A stretch of 64,000 nt of DNA, from the NCBI GenBank assembly GCA_023101885.1, contig JALPQD010000293.1:2461861-2525860 (forward strand), in the 5' to 3' direction. The position numbers were made by a program, and so were the translations under genes. The notes beneath the pieces are model-generated. The model was not told the DNA's origin, ran no database searches, and saw only the letters and a list, made by a program, of their open reading frames with translations. Origin of the DNA: Typhlomys cinereus. Its lineage: Eukaryota; Chordata; Mammalia; Rodentia; Platacanthomyidae. Shown piece after piece: positions 47,871 to 59,278 of this stretch; position 1 is the first letter of the stretch, and every line of letters starts with the position of its first letter.

Positions 47871-49940
47871 CCTTGGTGTTTACTTTTCTAAGTCCTTTGT
47901 GCACTCTGGATAATAGAGCTCTATGAGATATGTGGTTAGTGAAGATTTTCTCCCATTCTGTGGATTGCCTTTGTGCTCCAGTTACAATCTCTTTGTCTGA
48001 ACAGAAGCTCTTTAATTTTATAAGATCCCTTCTATTGAGTGTGACTGTGCTATTGGATGTCCATTTAAGAACTGTTGGCCTAGCCCAATCAGCCCGAGGG
48101 AGTTCCCTACCTTTTCAACTATGGCTTTTAGGGTCTCTGGCCTTAAATCGAGGTCCTTCATACATTTGGAGTTAATTCTTGTACATGGTAACAAGTACAG
48201 GTTCAGTTTTAATCTTCTGTATGCAGATATCCAGTTTTGCCAGCACCATTTGTTGAAGATGCTGTTCTTTTTCCACTGGATTTTTTGGGGCCCTTTGTCA
48301 AAGATCAAATGGCTTTAGTTGTGTAGGCTTATATCTGGGTCTTCAACCCTTATCTATTGATCTGTGTGTCTATTTTGGAGCCAATACCAGGCTGTTTTTA
48401 CAACTATGGATTTGTAGTATAGACTAAGGTTTGGTATGGTGATACCTCCAGCAGTGTTTTTGTTACTCAGGATTATTTTGCTATCCTGAGTCTTTTGAGG
48501 TTGTTTGGTCAACTTCTTTAAAGAATTGCTTTGGGATTTTAATTTGTACAGCATTGAATCTGTATATTGCCTTTGGTAGGATGGTCATTTTTATGATGTT
48601 GATTCTGCCAATCCAATAACATGGGATGTCTTTCCACCTTCTGGTGTATTCTGCAATTTCTTACTTTAGGATTTTAATGTTTTCATTATAAAGCTCTCTT
48701 ACTTCCTTGGTTAGGTTTATACCAAGGTATTTCATTTTTTTAGGGGCTAAAGTAAATGAGATTGTTTCTCTCAGGGCTTTTTCACTTCTTTCATTCCAGG
48801 CATATAGGAAGGCCACTGATTTTTGTACATTTGTATCCTGCCACCCTGCTGAACTTCTGTATTAGGCCCAGGAGCTTCCTGGTGGAGTTTTTGGGAACCC
48901 TCGGGTATAAGATGCTGTCATCTGCAAATAGGGATAGCTTGACTTCTTCCTTGCCAATTTGAATCCCTTTTATGTCCCTTTCTTGTCTTATGGCTTCACC
49001 TAAGACTTCAAGTACAATATCGAATAGAAGTGGTGAGAGTGGACAGCCTTGTCTAGTTCCTGATTGAAGTGGGAATTCCTCAAGTTTTTCCCCATTGAGT
49101 ATAATTCTTGCTGTGAGCTTGCTTTATACAGCTTTTATTATTATGATAAATTTTCCTTCCATTCAAACGTTCTCTAGGGTTTTCATCATAAAGAGCTGTT
49201 GGATCTTGTCAAAAGCTTTTTCTGCATCTATCGAGAGTATCATGTGGTCTTGAACTTTGGACTGGTTTATATGGTGAATAACATTTATTGATTTTTGTAT
49301 GTTGAACCAACCTTGTGTGCCTGGGATAAAGCCAACTTGATCCCCGTGGATGATCTTTTTGATATGTTTTTTAATCCAATTTGCTAAGACTTTGTTGAGA
49401 ATCTTTGCATCTGTGTTCTTCAGAGAGATTGGCCTATAATTTTCTTTTTTAAGTGAATCTTTATTAGGTTTTGGGATTAAGACGATATTAGCTTCATAGA
49501 AGGAATTTGGTAGTGTTCCTTCCTTTGCTATTTGATGGAACAGTTTAAGGAGTATTGGTGTTATTAACTCCTTAAATGTCTGGTAGAACTCTGTGCTGAA
49601 TCCATCTGGTCCAGGACATTTTTTGGTGGGAAGATTTGAGATTACTTCCTCAATTTCTTCATATGTTATAGGACTATTTAAATAATTCACAGCTTCCTGA
49701 TTCAATTTAGGTAAGTTGTGTTTACTGAGGAATTCATATATCTCTTTTGTGTTTTCAAATTTCACCCAGAATAAGTTTTTGAAATATGATGTTATAATTC
49801 TCTAGATTTCTTGGGTATCAGTAGTGATACCTCTATTTTCATTTCCAATTTTGTTAATTTGGGCTTTTTCTCTCTTGCTTTTGGTTAATTTAGCTAGGGG
49901 TGTATCAATCTTACTGATTTTTTTAAAAAAACAGCTTTTT

Positions 49941-52900
49941 TAATTTAATACATTTTTATTAGTATTTCAGCTCATACAAACTTAATAGGTACACCAGTTC
50001 CCTCCTTCCCTCCTCCTCCCCCGAAACCCCTGCTCCCCCTCCACTCACCCCTCCCTCCCCATCCCCCAGTGCCTCCCGCCCCTATTCCCAGAGAGTCCTT
50101 TCTTGTGCATGCCTGACTCTCCTCTGGCCCCTCCTCTCTGATGACGTACAAGGACCCAGTGGCATTTCCCTGAACCCTTTCCTGTGTTCCCCTTAAGCAT
50201 AGGAACACTACTGTGGCTGCCAGTCCCTTGCCTCCAAAGATCTTGGTGCCTTTAGCAGATGCTAGACTTTGTGAGGTCAATAGTGTGTTGGACATTGCGC
50301 AGGGCATGCAAAGTCCAATTATGATTGCTTCGGCCTTAACTTGTGTGGAGTATCTTGTGAATCATTGCTACTCCCATCCTTTTGCTCTTATACTCTTACT
50401 GCCCCCTCTTCCGCAAATGTCCCTGAGCTTCAGGATGGGGAGAGATTAGTCTGGTCTAGTTCTAGGTGGTTGATATAAAGTCTCTGAAGTTCTAGATTGT
50501 GGTTTGTTGATATTCCTTTGCAGTTTTGCTGCTCCTGCAATGCCCTTCACTCTATCCTGCTGGGCACTGTATGTCACCTCCTGGCCAGAGATAAAAAGCT
50601 GTTAACCTGAACTCTTATTATAAGAGCACATTCAAGGTTAGATGTAATAAAAATAGGAAACCTCAGTATGGGAGGGGTCAATCACTCATTTGCAAAATGG
50701 TTACTTTTTATCTGCCAGTCTATATGCCCTCCCCTTCTCTTGAGATCATTACTCTTTTAGTTGTAAATGATCAGGAACGAATGTCTGTGAACTTAACCAG
50801 GTGTCACATGACTTACTTGCAGTCCTTGATGGAGGCCTATTTTTTCTACTATAACATGGTCACTTCTCTCCTTGTTTCTGGTGTGGCCCTCCAACCCCAT
50901 CCCTCCTGTTCATAATTCTTGCAATTACTGTAGGTAATACATAGATTTACCTATGAGTGTCTCAAGGTGGGCCGGGTGGGTTTGGTACTAGAAGCCACCT
51001 ATTAGGGAGTACATACGGTGCTTAATTTTCTGGGTTTGGGATACTTCACTCAATATAATTGATTCTAGTGACATCCATTTCCTGGCAAATTCCAGTAATT
51101 CATCCTTTTTGATAGCTGAGTAGTACTCCATTGTATAGATGTACCACTGTTTCCTTTTCCACTCATCAACTATTGGACATTTGGGTTGATTCCATGACTT
51201 TGCTATTGTAAACAGTGCTGCTATGAACATGGTCATGCTTGTGCTATCGAGGTGAACCTCTGCTGTATGGGGGGTTATTCCCAAAAGTGGAATCGCAGGG
51301 TCATATGGCATTTCAATATTTATTTTCTTTAAGGATGTCCAGATGGCTCGCCAGAGGGACTGTATGAGCCTGCATTCCCACCAGCAATGTAGGAGAGTTC
51401 CCCTCTCTCCATATCCTCTCCAGCATTTGTTGTTGTTTGTATTGTGGATTTTTGCCATCCTGACCGGGGTGAGATGATATCTCAGGGAAGTTTTGATTTG
51501 CATTTCCATGATGACTAAGGAAGTGGAACATTTTTTAAGATATTTGTTAGACATTTTAATGTCATCCCTGGTAAAATTTTTTTAAGTTCCAGGGCCCATT
51601 TTGTAATTGGGCCATTGGTCTCCTTGGTGTTTAGTTTTCTAAGTTCTTTGTGCACTCTGGACAGCAGAGCTCTATCAGATGTGTGGTTAGTGAAGATTTT
51701 CTCCCATTCTGCGGGTTGCCCTTGAGCTCGTGTTACAATCTCTTTATCTGAACAGAAGCTCTTTAATTTCACAAGATCCCAACTGTTGAGAGTTGGTAGC
51801 AGTGACTGTGCCATTGGATGTCTGTTTAGGAAATGTTGGCCTAGCCCAATCAGCTGGAGAGAGTTCCCTATCCTTTCAACTATGGTTTTTATAGACTCTG
51901 AACTGATATCAAGGTCCTTGATCAATTTGGAATTAAGTCTTGTACATGGTGACAAGTACGGGTCCAGCTTTAATCTTCTGCATGTGGAGATCCAGTTTTG
52001 CCAGCACCATTTGTTGAAGATGCTGTTCCTTTTCCATTGGATTCTTTGGGCTCCTTTATCAAAGACCAAATGGCTGTAATTTTGTGGGCTTATATCTGGA
52101 TCTTCAATCCTTATCCATTCATCTGTGTGTCTATTTTGGAGCTAGTACCAGGCTGTCTTTATAACTATGGATTTGTAGTTTGGTTTGAAAATACCTCCAG
52201 CAGTGTTTTTGTTACTCAGGATTGTCTTTGCTATCCTAGGTCTTTTGTGCCTCCATATGAACTTTGAGATTGTTTGGTCAACTTTAAAGAATTGCTTTGG
52301 GATTTTAATTGGAATAGCATTAAATTTGTATATTGCCTTTAGTAGGATGGTCATTTTTACAATGTTGATTCTGCCAATCCAGGAACATGGGAGGTCTTTC
52401 CACCTTCTTGTGTCTTCTGCAATTTCTTTCTTCAGGGTTTTAAAGTTTTCATTGTAAAGGTCTTTTATCTCCCTGGTTAGGTTTTACCAAGGTATGTCAT
52501 TATTTTAGGGGCTATCGTGAATGGGATGGTTTCTCTCAAGGCTTTTTCACTTCTTTCATTCTGGGCATATAGGAAGGCCTCTCATTTTTGCATACTTATT
52601 TTGTATCCTGCCACCCTGTTGAACTTTTCAATTAGTTCCAGGAGCTTCCTGGTGGATGTTTTCGGTTCACTTAGGTATAAGATCATGTCATCTGCAAGTA
52701 GGGATAGCTTGACTTCTTCCTTGCCGATTTGAATCCCTCTTATGTCCCTTTCTTGTCTTATGGCTTCAGCTAAGACTTCAAGTACAATATTGAATAGAAG
52801 TGGTGAGAGTGGACAGCCTTGTCTAGTTCCTGATCGAAGTGGGAATGCTACCAATTGTTCCCCATTGAGTATAATCCTTTCTGTGGGCTTATTGTATACA

Positions 52901-53136
52901 GCTTTTATTATATTGATAAAGGTTCCTTCCATTCCTATTGTCTCTAGCGTTTTGATCATAAAAGGCTGTTGGATCTTGTCAAAAGCTTTTTCTGCACCTA
53001 TCGAGAGTATCTTGTGGTCTTGAACTTTGGACTGGTTTACATGATGAATTACATTTATTGATTTGCATATGTTGAACCAACCTTTTGTGCCGGAGATGAA
53101 GCCTACTTGGTCCCCATGAATGATCTTTTTAATGTG
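49941..53136 (-). mobile_element. 5'-truncated L1 nested in the host L1
   Basis: A 3.2-kb minus-strand L1 consists of tail (about 49941-49965), 3' UTR (to 50987) with pyrimidine tract (49990-50090), and ORF2 from the stop at 50988 up to the RT domain. At 53136 it jumps to host L1 sequence. A 15-bp imperfect duplication (13 of 15) flanks it at 49926-49940 and 53137-53151. Host ORF2 sequence is continuous across the insertion (the same agctttttgactgg-like segment is duplicated). Confidence 0.92.
50988..53136 (-). pseudogene. L1 ORF2, C-terminal part (RT to end)
   Basis: It begins inside the RT domain ([13 protein letters not shown]) because of 5' truncation. A 187-residue open block to 52582 includes [17 protein letters not shown] and the catalytic site, which reads LADD (complement of 52687-52698) instead of FADD. 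Downstream blocks (52069-51515, 51554-50988) give the C-terminal domain and end YSLIGGF. Three or more frameshifts separate them. Confidence 0.92.
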
Positions 53137-54280
53137 AAAAACCAACTTTTTGAGTGGTTGATTTTCTGTATCGTTTTCCTAATCTCCATTTAGGATATTT
53201 CTCCCCTTGTTTTGCTAATCTCCTCCCTTCTGCTCATTTTGGGATCAGATTGCTCTAGTGTCTCTAAAGCTTTAAGCTGCATTGTTATTTATTTTTGATG
53301 TTTCCATTTTTTTTGATGTAGGCATTAAGAGCTATGAACTTATCTGTTGCTACAGCTTTCTTTGTGTCCCAGAGATTTTGGTAAGTTGTATTTTCATTAT
53401 CGTTTGCTTTCAGGAAATCTTGAATTTCCTTTTCAATTTCTTCCTGAATCCAATTCTCATTCAGCATCATAGGTTAAGTTTAAAGGAATTAGTATATTTT
53501 CTGTTGCTTGTTGTGTTGTGAATGTCAAACTTTAGGCCGTGATGGTCTGATAAGGTACAGATTAGAATTCCAACTTTTCTGTATATGTGGAGATTCGTTT
53601 TGTGGCCAAATATGTGATCTATTTTGGAGAATGTTCCATGTGCTGTTGAGAAAAATGTGTATTCTTTGGTTCATGGATGAAAAGTTCGACAGAGATCTGT
53701 TAGGGCCCTTTCAGTAATTGTTTGATTAAGCTCCAAAGTGTGTCTGTTAAATTTTTTACCTGTTGATCTACCCCATGTTGAGCAGGCAGTGTTGAAATCC
53801 ACAAGAATTATTGTTTTGGGATTTATTTCTCGCTTTAGATTTTGTAGGGTTCGCTTAATGAATGTGGGTGGCCCGTATTGGGTGCATATATGTTCAGTAT
53901 TGTGAAGTCTTTCTAGTGAATTGTACCTGTGACTAAAATGTAGTATCCATCTGTGTCTCTTATGATTTTTTTTGGTTTGAAGTCCACTTTGTCTGATAGC
54001 ATAATGGCTACCCCTGCCTGTTTTCTGGTTCCATTAGCTTGTAAAATTTTGGACCAGCCTTTTATTTTTAGGATGTGCCTATCTTTTGTTGTGAGATGGC
54101 TTTCCTTCAGGCAGTAGATTGAAGGGTTGTGATTTTTAATCCAAATTTGTAATCTGTGTCTCTTGATTGGTGAGTTAATTCTATTAACATTTAATGTTTT
54201 AACGAAGAAACAATTTTCAATTCCAGACATTTATTATTTTTAATGTCTTTTGTAAGTGTATTGTTTCGATTTTAGTGGTA

Positions 54281-55332
54281 TTATACTTCCCTTCTGTTCT
54301 CCTGGATATGATTGTTTTTTTCTTCAAGCTTGAGTATCATTTCTAGCATTTTATGAAGGCCTGGTTTGGTGGACATGTATCCCTTCAAGTTGTCTTTGTG
54401 CTGGAAGATTTTTCTTTCTCCCTCGATGATGACTGATAGTTTTGCAGGGTAAATCAGCCTGGGTTGACATTTTTGCTCATTCAATACTTGAAGTAAGTCT
54501 CTCCAAGCTCTTCTTGCTTTTACTGTTTTGACTGAGAAGTCATTTGTTATTTTAATAGGTTTTCCTTTAAAAGTGACTTTTTTTTTCCCTTGAAGCTCTC
54601 AGCACCATTTTTTTTTTTTTTATCTTTAATGTGGAGTGTTTTAACTATTATTTGCTGTGGCGAATTTCTACTTTGGTCATATCTGTTTGGGGTGGGGAAT
54701 GCCTCTTGTATATGTATGGGCCTCTCTTTTTTTAGATGAGGAAAGTTTTCCTTGATGATCATTTTAAAAATTTTCTCAGGTGTGTTATTTTGAGATTCTT
54801 GCTCCGGTATTCCATGAATATGCATGTTAGACTTCTTCAGGGTGTCCCATAACTCTTGAATATTTCTCTCAAGTATCTTTTTGTCTTTAGCAACCTCTTC
54901 CATTGAGCTGGTTAATACTCCCACTTTGTCTTCAAGGTCTGAAATTCTGTTTTCTGCTTCATTAGTTCTGCTGATAAGACTCTCTGTTGAGTTCTAGTTT
55001 GAAGATAACTTGTCTTTTAGTTCAGTTTTAAACTGTGCTTGAGTTTGTTTTAACTGCTCTATGCCAGTTTTTGTTTCTTGAACTGTTTTTCTCAACTCTT
55101 CCAAGTGTCTGTTGTGTTCCTCTTCAAAGTGATTGATGTGGTTATTTAATTCCTCCCGGATTTCCTCTTTCTTCCATCTTTGAAGATGGTAATTAATGAT
55201 CATATTTTGAAAGTCGTTATCCTGGGTCAGGCTTTCTTGGCTATTTTCCGTTGGTTTGTACTGGTTGAAGTCTATCATTATGGGATTAATTTCTTCAGTG
55301 GGAGAATTGTTTACTTGGGTGTTGTTTCTCAT
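54281..55332 (-). pseudogene. L1 ORF1 (RNA-binding chaperone), broken
   Basis: ORF1p is the trimeric, coiled-coil RNA chaperone of the L1 ribonucleoprotein. The start at 55332 reads MRNNTQVNNSPTEE. Residues about 60-112 are a heptad-like Lys/Glu/Gln-rich coiled coil. A stop follows at residue 113 (54994-54996) where the L1 at 57391 has a Gln codon, so a single C-to-T change would explain it. The same frame reopens (54924-54547) with the RRM motif NMHIHGIPE. A frameshift at a 14-T run (54608-54621) puts the C-terminal domain (LIYPAKLSVIIEGERK) in another frame, ending at 54281. Confidence 0.92.
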
Positions 55333-55565
55333 GGATTTGCACTTTGACTTGGTTATTGTTTTAACTCTTAAGACCTTCTTTCAATTTCTGTGTGTTTTTC
55401 ACTGAACTGAATTATTTGGCCTGGAACAGCTCCTGCTCCAGCTGACTGGTGGGCTGCCTGTGGTTTTGGGGGTGGGCAGGGAGGGGGGGAATGGGGGGTT
55501 GGAGCTTACTTAGGTCGTCGTGCGTCCCAGCTGGACTGCACGCATTCTGGATGGGTGGGGAAAGG
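55333..55565 (-). promoter_or_regulatory. 5' UTR of host L1
   Basis: The outer part (55440-55565) is G-rich on the plus strand, C-rich in the L1 sense, and ends abruptly at the 17-bp target duplication. It is short and differs from the 5' UTRs of the L1s at 41544 and 57391, matching the latter only in the last ~60 bases before ORF1. Promoter role inferred. Confidence 0.6.
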
Positions 55566-55582
55566 TATTTTAAGAATTTCTT
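55566..55582. repeat. Right target-site duplication of the L1 nest
   Basis: Exact 17-bp copy of 40608-40624, immediately next to the 5' end of the minus-strand host L1. Confidence 0.85.
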
Positions 55583-56345
55583 AAATGAAAATAAGGAAAC
55601 TGTTTCATTTTTAAAAAAAATAATGCTTTGGAAATGAATTATAATTTCACAGGATGCTTATCTCCAATTTTTAGCAGAATTTGATAAGCAGAAGAAATAC
55701 AAAATAACATGAAGTCCCATAGTTCCACAATCATTATCCCATTTTTATCATTCTTGAACATCCTTATCTCCCCTACTGTTCTTTTTGATTTTACTGAAAT
55801 ATTGAAATACAGATTCTGTGTTTGTGATTTCATAAACAAATATTTTTGTGTATATAACAAAGAACTATTTTGTCTGATTCAAATTCTGTTATGCTACTAT
55901 ATTTGGTACAGCATTTAACTTGAGTTGATATCCAGGTATTTCAAAGTATACTTTTGTCTTGACTAGAATATGAAGGGGATCATGCTTTGTACATTGGTGC
56001 TTTTGCTGGTGGCTCCTTCTCAGGAAACTGTGGAATCTTTATAGAGTGGGACCTGGCTAAGGGCAGTAAATCCTTTGAACTAGGTTTGAGGTTGCACCTG
56101 TCCCTGTTTCTTGCTTCATACTGTTCTTTTTGGTCTGTCATGTTATAAGCAGCCTCTGCCTTCTGCTTCCATTACCCTGCTTTGAATGACTGAACAGCTC
56201 TGGAATCCCAAGTCAAAATAAGCCTTTCCTCCCTAGGTGGAGTGTATCATGTTTTGTGGTGAGGAAAGCAGCATAACTAATGCATCTTTGAAACTTGTCA
56301 AAGCTGGGTGTAGAAAAGACATAAACTTATTTGACACATCTGCAA
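55583..56345. other. Unique DNA with possible old repeat
   Basis: The block 56130-56300 (gcagcctctgccttctgctt; aagtcaaaataagcctttcc; agcataactaatgcatc) resembles the end of a common rodent dispersed repeat, which I cannot name. Otherwise no feature. Confidence 0.45.
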
Positions 56346-56360
56346 TTAAAATTTTTAAAA

Positions 56361-56618
56361 TATTTTATTTAGTTTGTGTGTGTATCAGAGGGCACTGTGT
56401 GTCCCTGTGGAAGACCAAGGGTGACTTCGTGAATAATCCTGGATTGCTTCTACCTTATTCTTGTTTTGATCTGGGATTTCCCAGGTTCTGCCCACCAGAA
56501 CCAGAAATGTATGCCACTGCCATTTCTGCTTTACATTTTTTACACGGGACCTGGGATCCGAGTTCAAGACCTGCTTGCAAGGCAAAATCTTAACCCCTGA
56601 GCCATGTCTCCAGCTCCA
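56361..56618 (-). mobile_element. tRNA-derived SINE, older subfamily
   Basis: Minus-strand copy whose head (complement of 56595-56618) reads ggagctggagacatggctca, with the body motif gggaaatcccagatc shared with 27786. The flanks ttaaaatttttaaa (56346-56360) and ttaaaaatttttaaa (56619-56635) form a near-match duplication. Confidence 0.88.
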
Positions 56619-56635
56619 TTTAAAAATTTTTAAAG

Positions 56636-57377
56636 TATACTTTGCTTTAAATTTGTATATTTGACCTATGATATTTCTTTACTGTTTCTTCACTTCTAAG
56701 AAGCATGCTTAGTTAGATTTAAGCATATTTACTAGGCAGAAAAAAGATTCATTTATAGGTTTTATTTATCTCTTTGTGTCGCTTAGCAGGTGATTCATTA
56801 TGTCTGTATGTCCTGGATTACTGAAAATATGAGACTGAAAAATAGGGTCAGGTAATTTCAACCTGGTCTGCCATTTACACATTTTGCCTTTCAGCTTTCA
56901 TGTTTTAGCAATCAATGAGATCCATGCCTCAATCTATTATTTGCAGAGGTCCAAAAATATGAATTCTCTAATTTTTCTTTTTAATCCATTATTTGCAATC
57001 TTTGGAAAAGGAAGTGAAAATGTTTCTGACTCAAATATGAGGATTTTCAGAAATATAATTTCCTCAAATGATGTAGTATATTTAAATGTTCACTTCTTTA
57101 CCATTTTTACTAACTTCCAGAAAAGAAATACAATAAGTCTTTTTCTGTCTTGTTGCTCTGCAACAGCATCATTGGTATTCAACTCACTGTGATCTTCATG
57201 TCCAAATCCATGTCCCTGGCTTCTACAGTACCTGTCACTAGACCTGGAAGTGGCCACTTCTGTTAGCAACGTTAATTATATTAATCAAAAATGATTTTAG
57301 AAATTAAATTGGGGATGGTCAGAATAATTGTTCTTACAAAGAATATCAAGATTACTGAGTTAAAAACGCCGATTAAC
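56636..57377. other. Unique DNA, no feature seen
   Basis: No coding or repeat signal was recognised. Confidence 0.5.
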
Positions 57378-57390
57378 ATTATAATGATGT

Positions 57391-57715
57391 CCATCTGCAT
57401 GCCCCACTAGTAGCCAGCCTACTTTTCTGCTTCTGGGGAAGGCCTCTAGGCCATAAACAAAGCCCCAGGTCATCTGCAGGCTCCACTAGTCACTCTGCCT
57501 TTCTTCCCTGGAACCAGGCCCTGGGGATTCCTTGCCCCTGAGATAAGACTCCGAGGCCAAGCCAAAGGCCCCAGATCATATGCACCCCTACTAGCCAGGT
57601 TGCCTTTCTGTTCCTGATGAAGGCTCCTAGGCCATGCTCCAGGCCTCAGGTCATTTGTGCACCCCACTAGCCATTCTGCCTTTTTGCCTGGACCCTAGAT
57701 CCAGGCAAACTTCTT
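57391..57715 (+). repeat. Tandem monomers in L1 5' UTR
   Basis: The motif ccactag (or ctactag) followed by a gcct-ttctg-tcctg...aggcc...cccaggtcat pattern recurs at 57404, 57483, 57588 and 57664, with spacings of 79, 105 and 76 bases. These are degenerate head-to-tail monomers, as in the 5' UTRs of mouse and rat L1, where monomers act as promoter units. Activity here is inferred and unlikely given decay. Confidence 0.78.
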
Positions 57716-58212
57716 GCTTCTCAGAATTCAACTGAGTCTAGAGAAAACCTAAGCAAAGGACCAGGGGACCAACATCATTCATCTGAGGTCCTCTAGAATC
57801 ATCCCATAGTATGGGAGGGAAGCTTCACATCAAGCTCTAAGATCAGTAAACACTTTTTACCATCTTGTTCCTCTCAATTACTAGTCACTATAATCTAATG
57901 TTTTCCTCAACCCAACCAAAACCCAATACAACTTCAAGGACTTTACCATTCACCCCCAAACATCATCAAGGAAGTAAAACCAAAAAGTGCACTACTGAAC
58001 TAACCTTCAATCTCTGTGTATTAAACCCACCTTAACTGATACACTAATAGTCCAATAGCCTCATCTAGGAAACAACACAAACACTAGATACCCATATCCA
58101 ACTCCAAGGCAAACACTAGCAACAACTGTTCAAATATAGTAATACTGTCAACTTCAGTTCAGCCAAACGCACAAAAACAAAAATAAGGACATAAAAGGTA
58201 AAGCAAAAATCC
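57716..58212 (+). promoter_or_regulatory. L1 5' UTR, non-monomeric part
   Basis: This joins the monomers to ORF1. The part up to about 58070 matches 41808-42170 in the plus-strand L1 of the nest (for example ctcagaattcaa, aaaagtgcactac, tagcctcatctagga). Confidence 0.8.
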
Positions 58213-59230
58213 ATAAGAAACTAAAACAAAGAAAACAAATCTCCTACAAAAAGCATTAACCCCATAATGATGGAACTAAACCAGAACAATTTCACAGAAC
58301 ATAGCTAATAAAGCCATACCAAAGATAATGATTTTCAATGCCTAATCTTTACTATGATCAATACTGTGATAGAGGAAATATGGTAGGAGTTAAATAACCG
58401 CATCAACAACCACTCTGAACAGGAACACAAGTACTTAGACCAAAAGAGAAAAGCAGTTGAAGAAAGAAAAATAGGCATAGAACAGTTAAAACAATCTCAA
58501 GCAGAGTTTAAACTTGAACTAAAAGAAAAGCTATCTTCAACCCAGAACTCAACTCAGTCTTATCAGCAGAATGAATGAGCAGAAAATAGAATATCAGATC
58601 TTGAAGACAAAGTGGAAGAACTAACCAGCTCAATGGAAGAGGTTGTTAAAGCCAAAATGATACTTGAGAGGAATATTCAAGGGTTATGGGACACTTTGAA
58701 GAAGCCTAACATGTTATTCATGGACCATCAGAACAAGAATTCCAAAATACCACACCTGAGGGAATTTTTCAAATTATCCTAAAGGAAAACTTTCCACATC
58801 TAAAGAAAGAGAGGCCCATTCAAATATAAGAGACATTCCCCACTCCAAACAGATAGACTAAAATAGAAACTTGCCATGGCAAATAACAGTCAATACATTA
58901 CACATGCAAGACAAAGAGTATGTGCTGAGAGCTTCAAGGAAAAACGTCACTTTTAAAGTTAAGCTTATTAAAATAACAAATGATTTTTCAATGGAAACAG
59001 TAAAAGCCAGAAGAGCTTGGAGACACACATTTCAAGTATTGAATGAGCACAAATGTCAACTCAGGCTGATATACCCAGCAAACCTATTAGTCATGATTGA
59101 GGGTGAAAGAAAAATTTTTCACAATAAAGAAAACTTGAAGGCTTATGTCACCACCAAACCAGGCCTTCAAAAATGCTTCAAAAGATACTCAAGCTCTTAA
59201 AGAAAAGAACAAACATATCCCGGAGGACAT
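58213..59230 (+). pseudogene. L1 ORF1, decayed
   Basis: The start codon of the related ORF1 (atgagaaac) reads ataagaaac at 58213, so initiation is lost. The coiled-coil part (58430-58680), an RRM part near 58700-58780 and a C-terminal part open from 58871 to 59200 (RLIYPANLLVMIEGERK) can be followed. Several stops and frameshifts intervene. Confidence 0.85.
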
Positions 59231-59278
59231 AACTTATAAGCTAAATAATACACTTATGAAAGCCACTAAACACAAAAA

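Larger units (their letters stand above)
46570..54230 (-). pseudogene. L1 ORF2 of the host element, interrupted
   Basis: The N-terminal endonuclease starts at 54230 (LNVNRINSPIKRHRLQIWIK) and is open to 53913. The frame then continues in pieces to 53137, jumps over the nested L1 to 49940, and runs to about 46570. The RT part includes a 200-residue open block at 49163-49765 with [13 protein letters not shown] and RPISLKN. The catalytic FADD is intact (complement of 48917-48928). Frameshifts, stops and two SINEs disable it. Confidence 0.88.
46563..55565 (-). mobile_element. Host L1 of the nest, minus strand
   Basis: The 5' end is on the right: 5' UTR 55333-55565, ORF1 54281-55332, ORF2 from 54230 leftward to about 46570. 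It is interrupted by another L1 (49941-53136) and two SINEs (46892-47226 and 47564-47870). Its right flank is the 17-bp duplication at 55566-55582. Its own 3' UTR is missing at 46563, where the 40776-46558 L1 abuts. Removing the insertions leaves a nearly full-length L1 without its 3' UTR. Confidence 0.88.
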
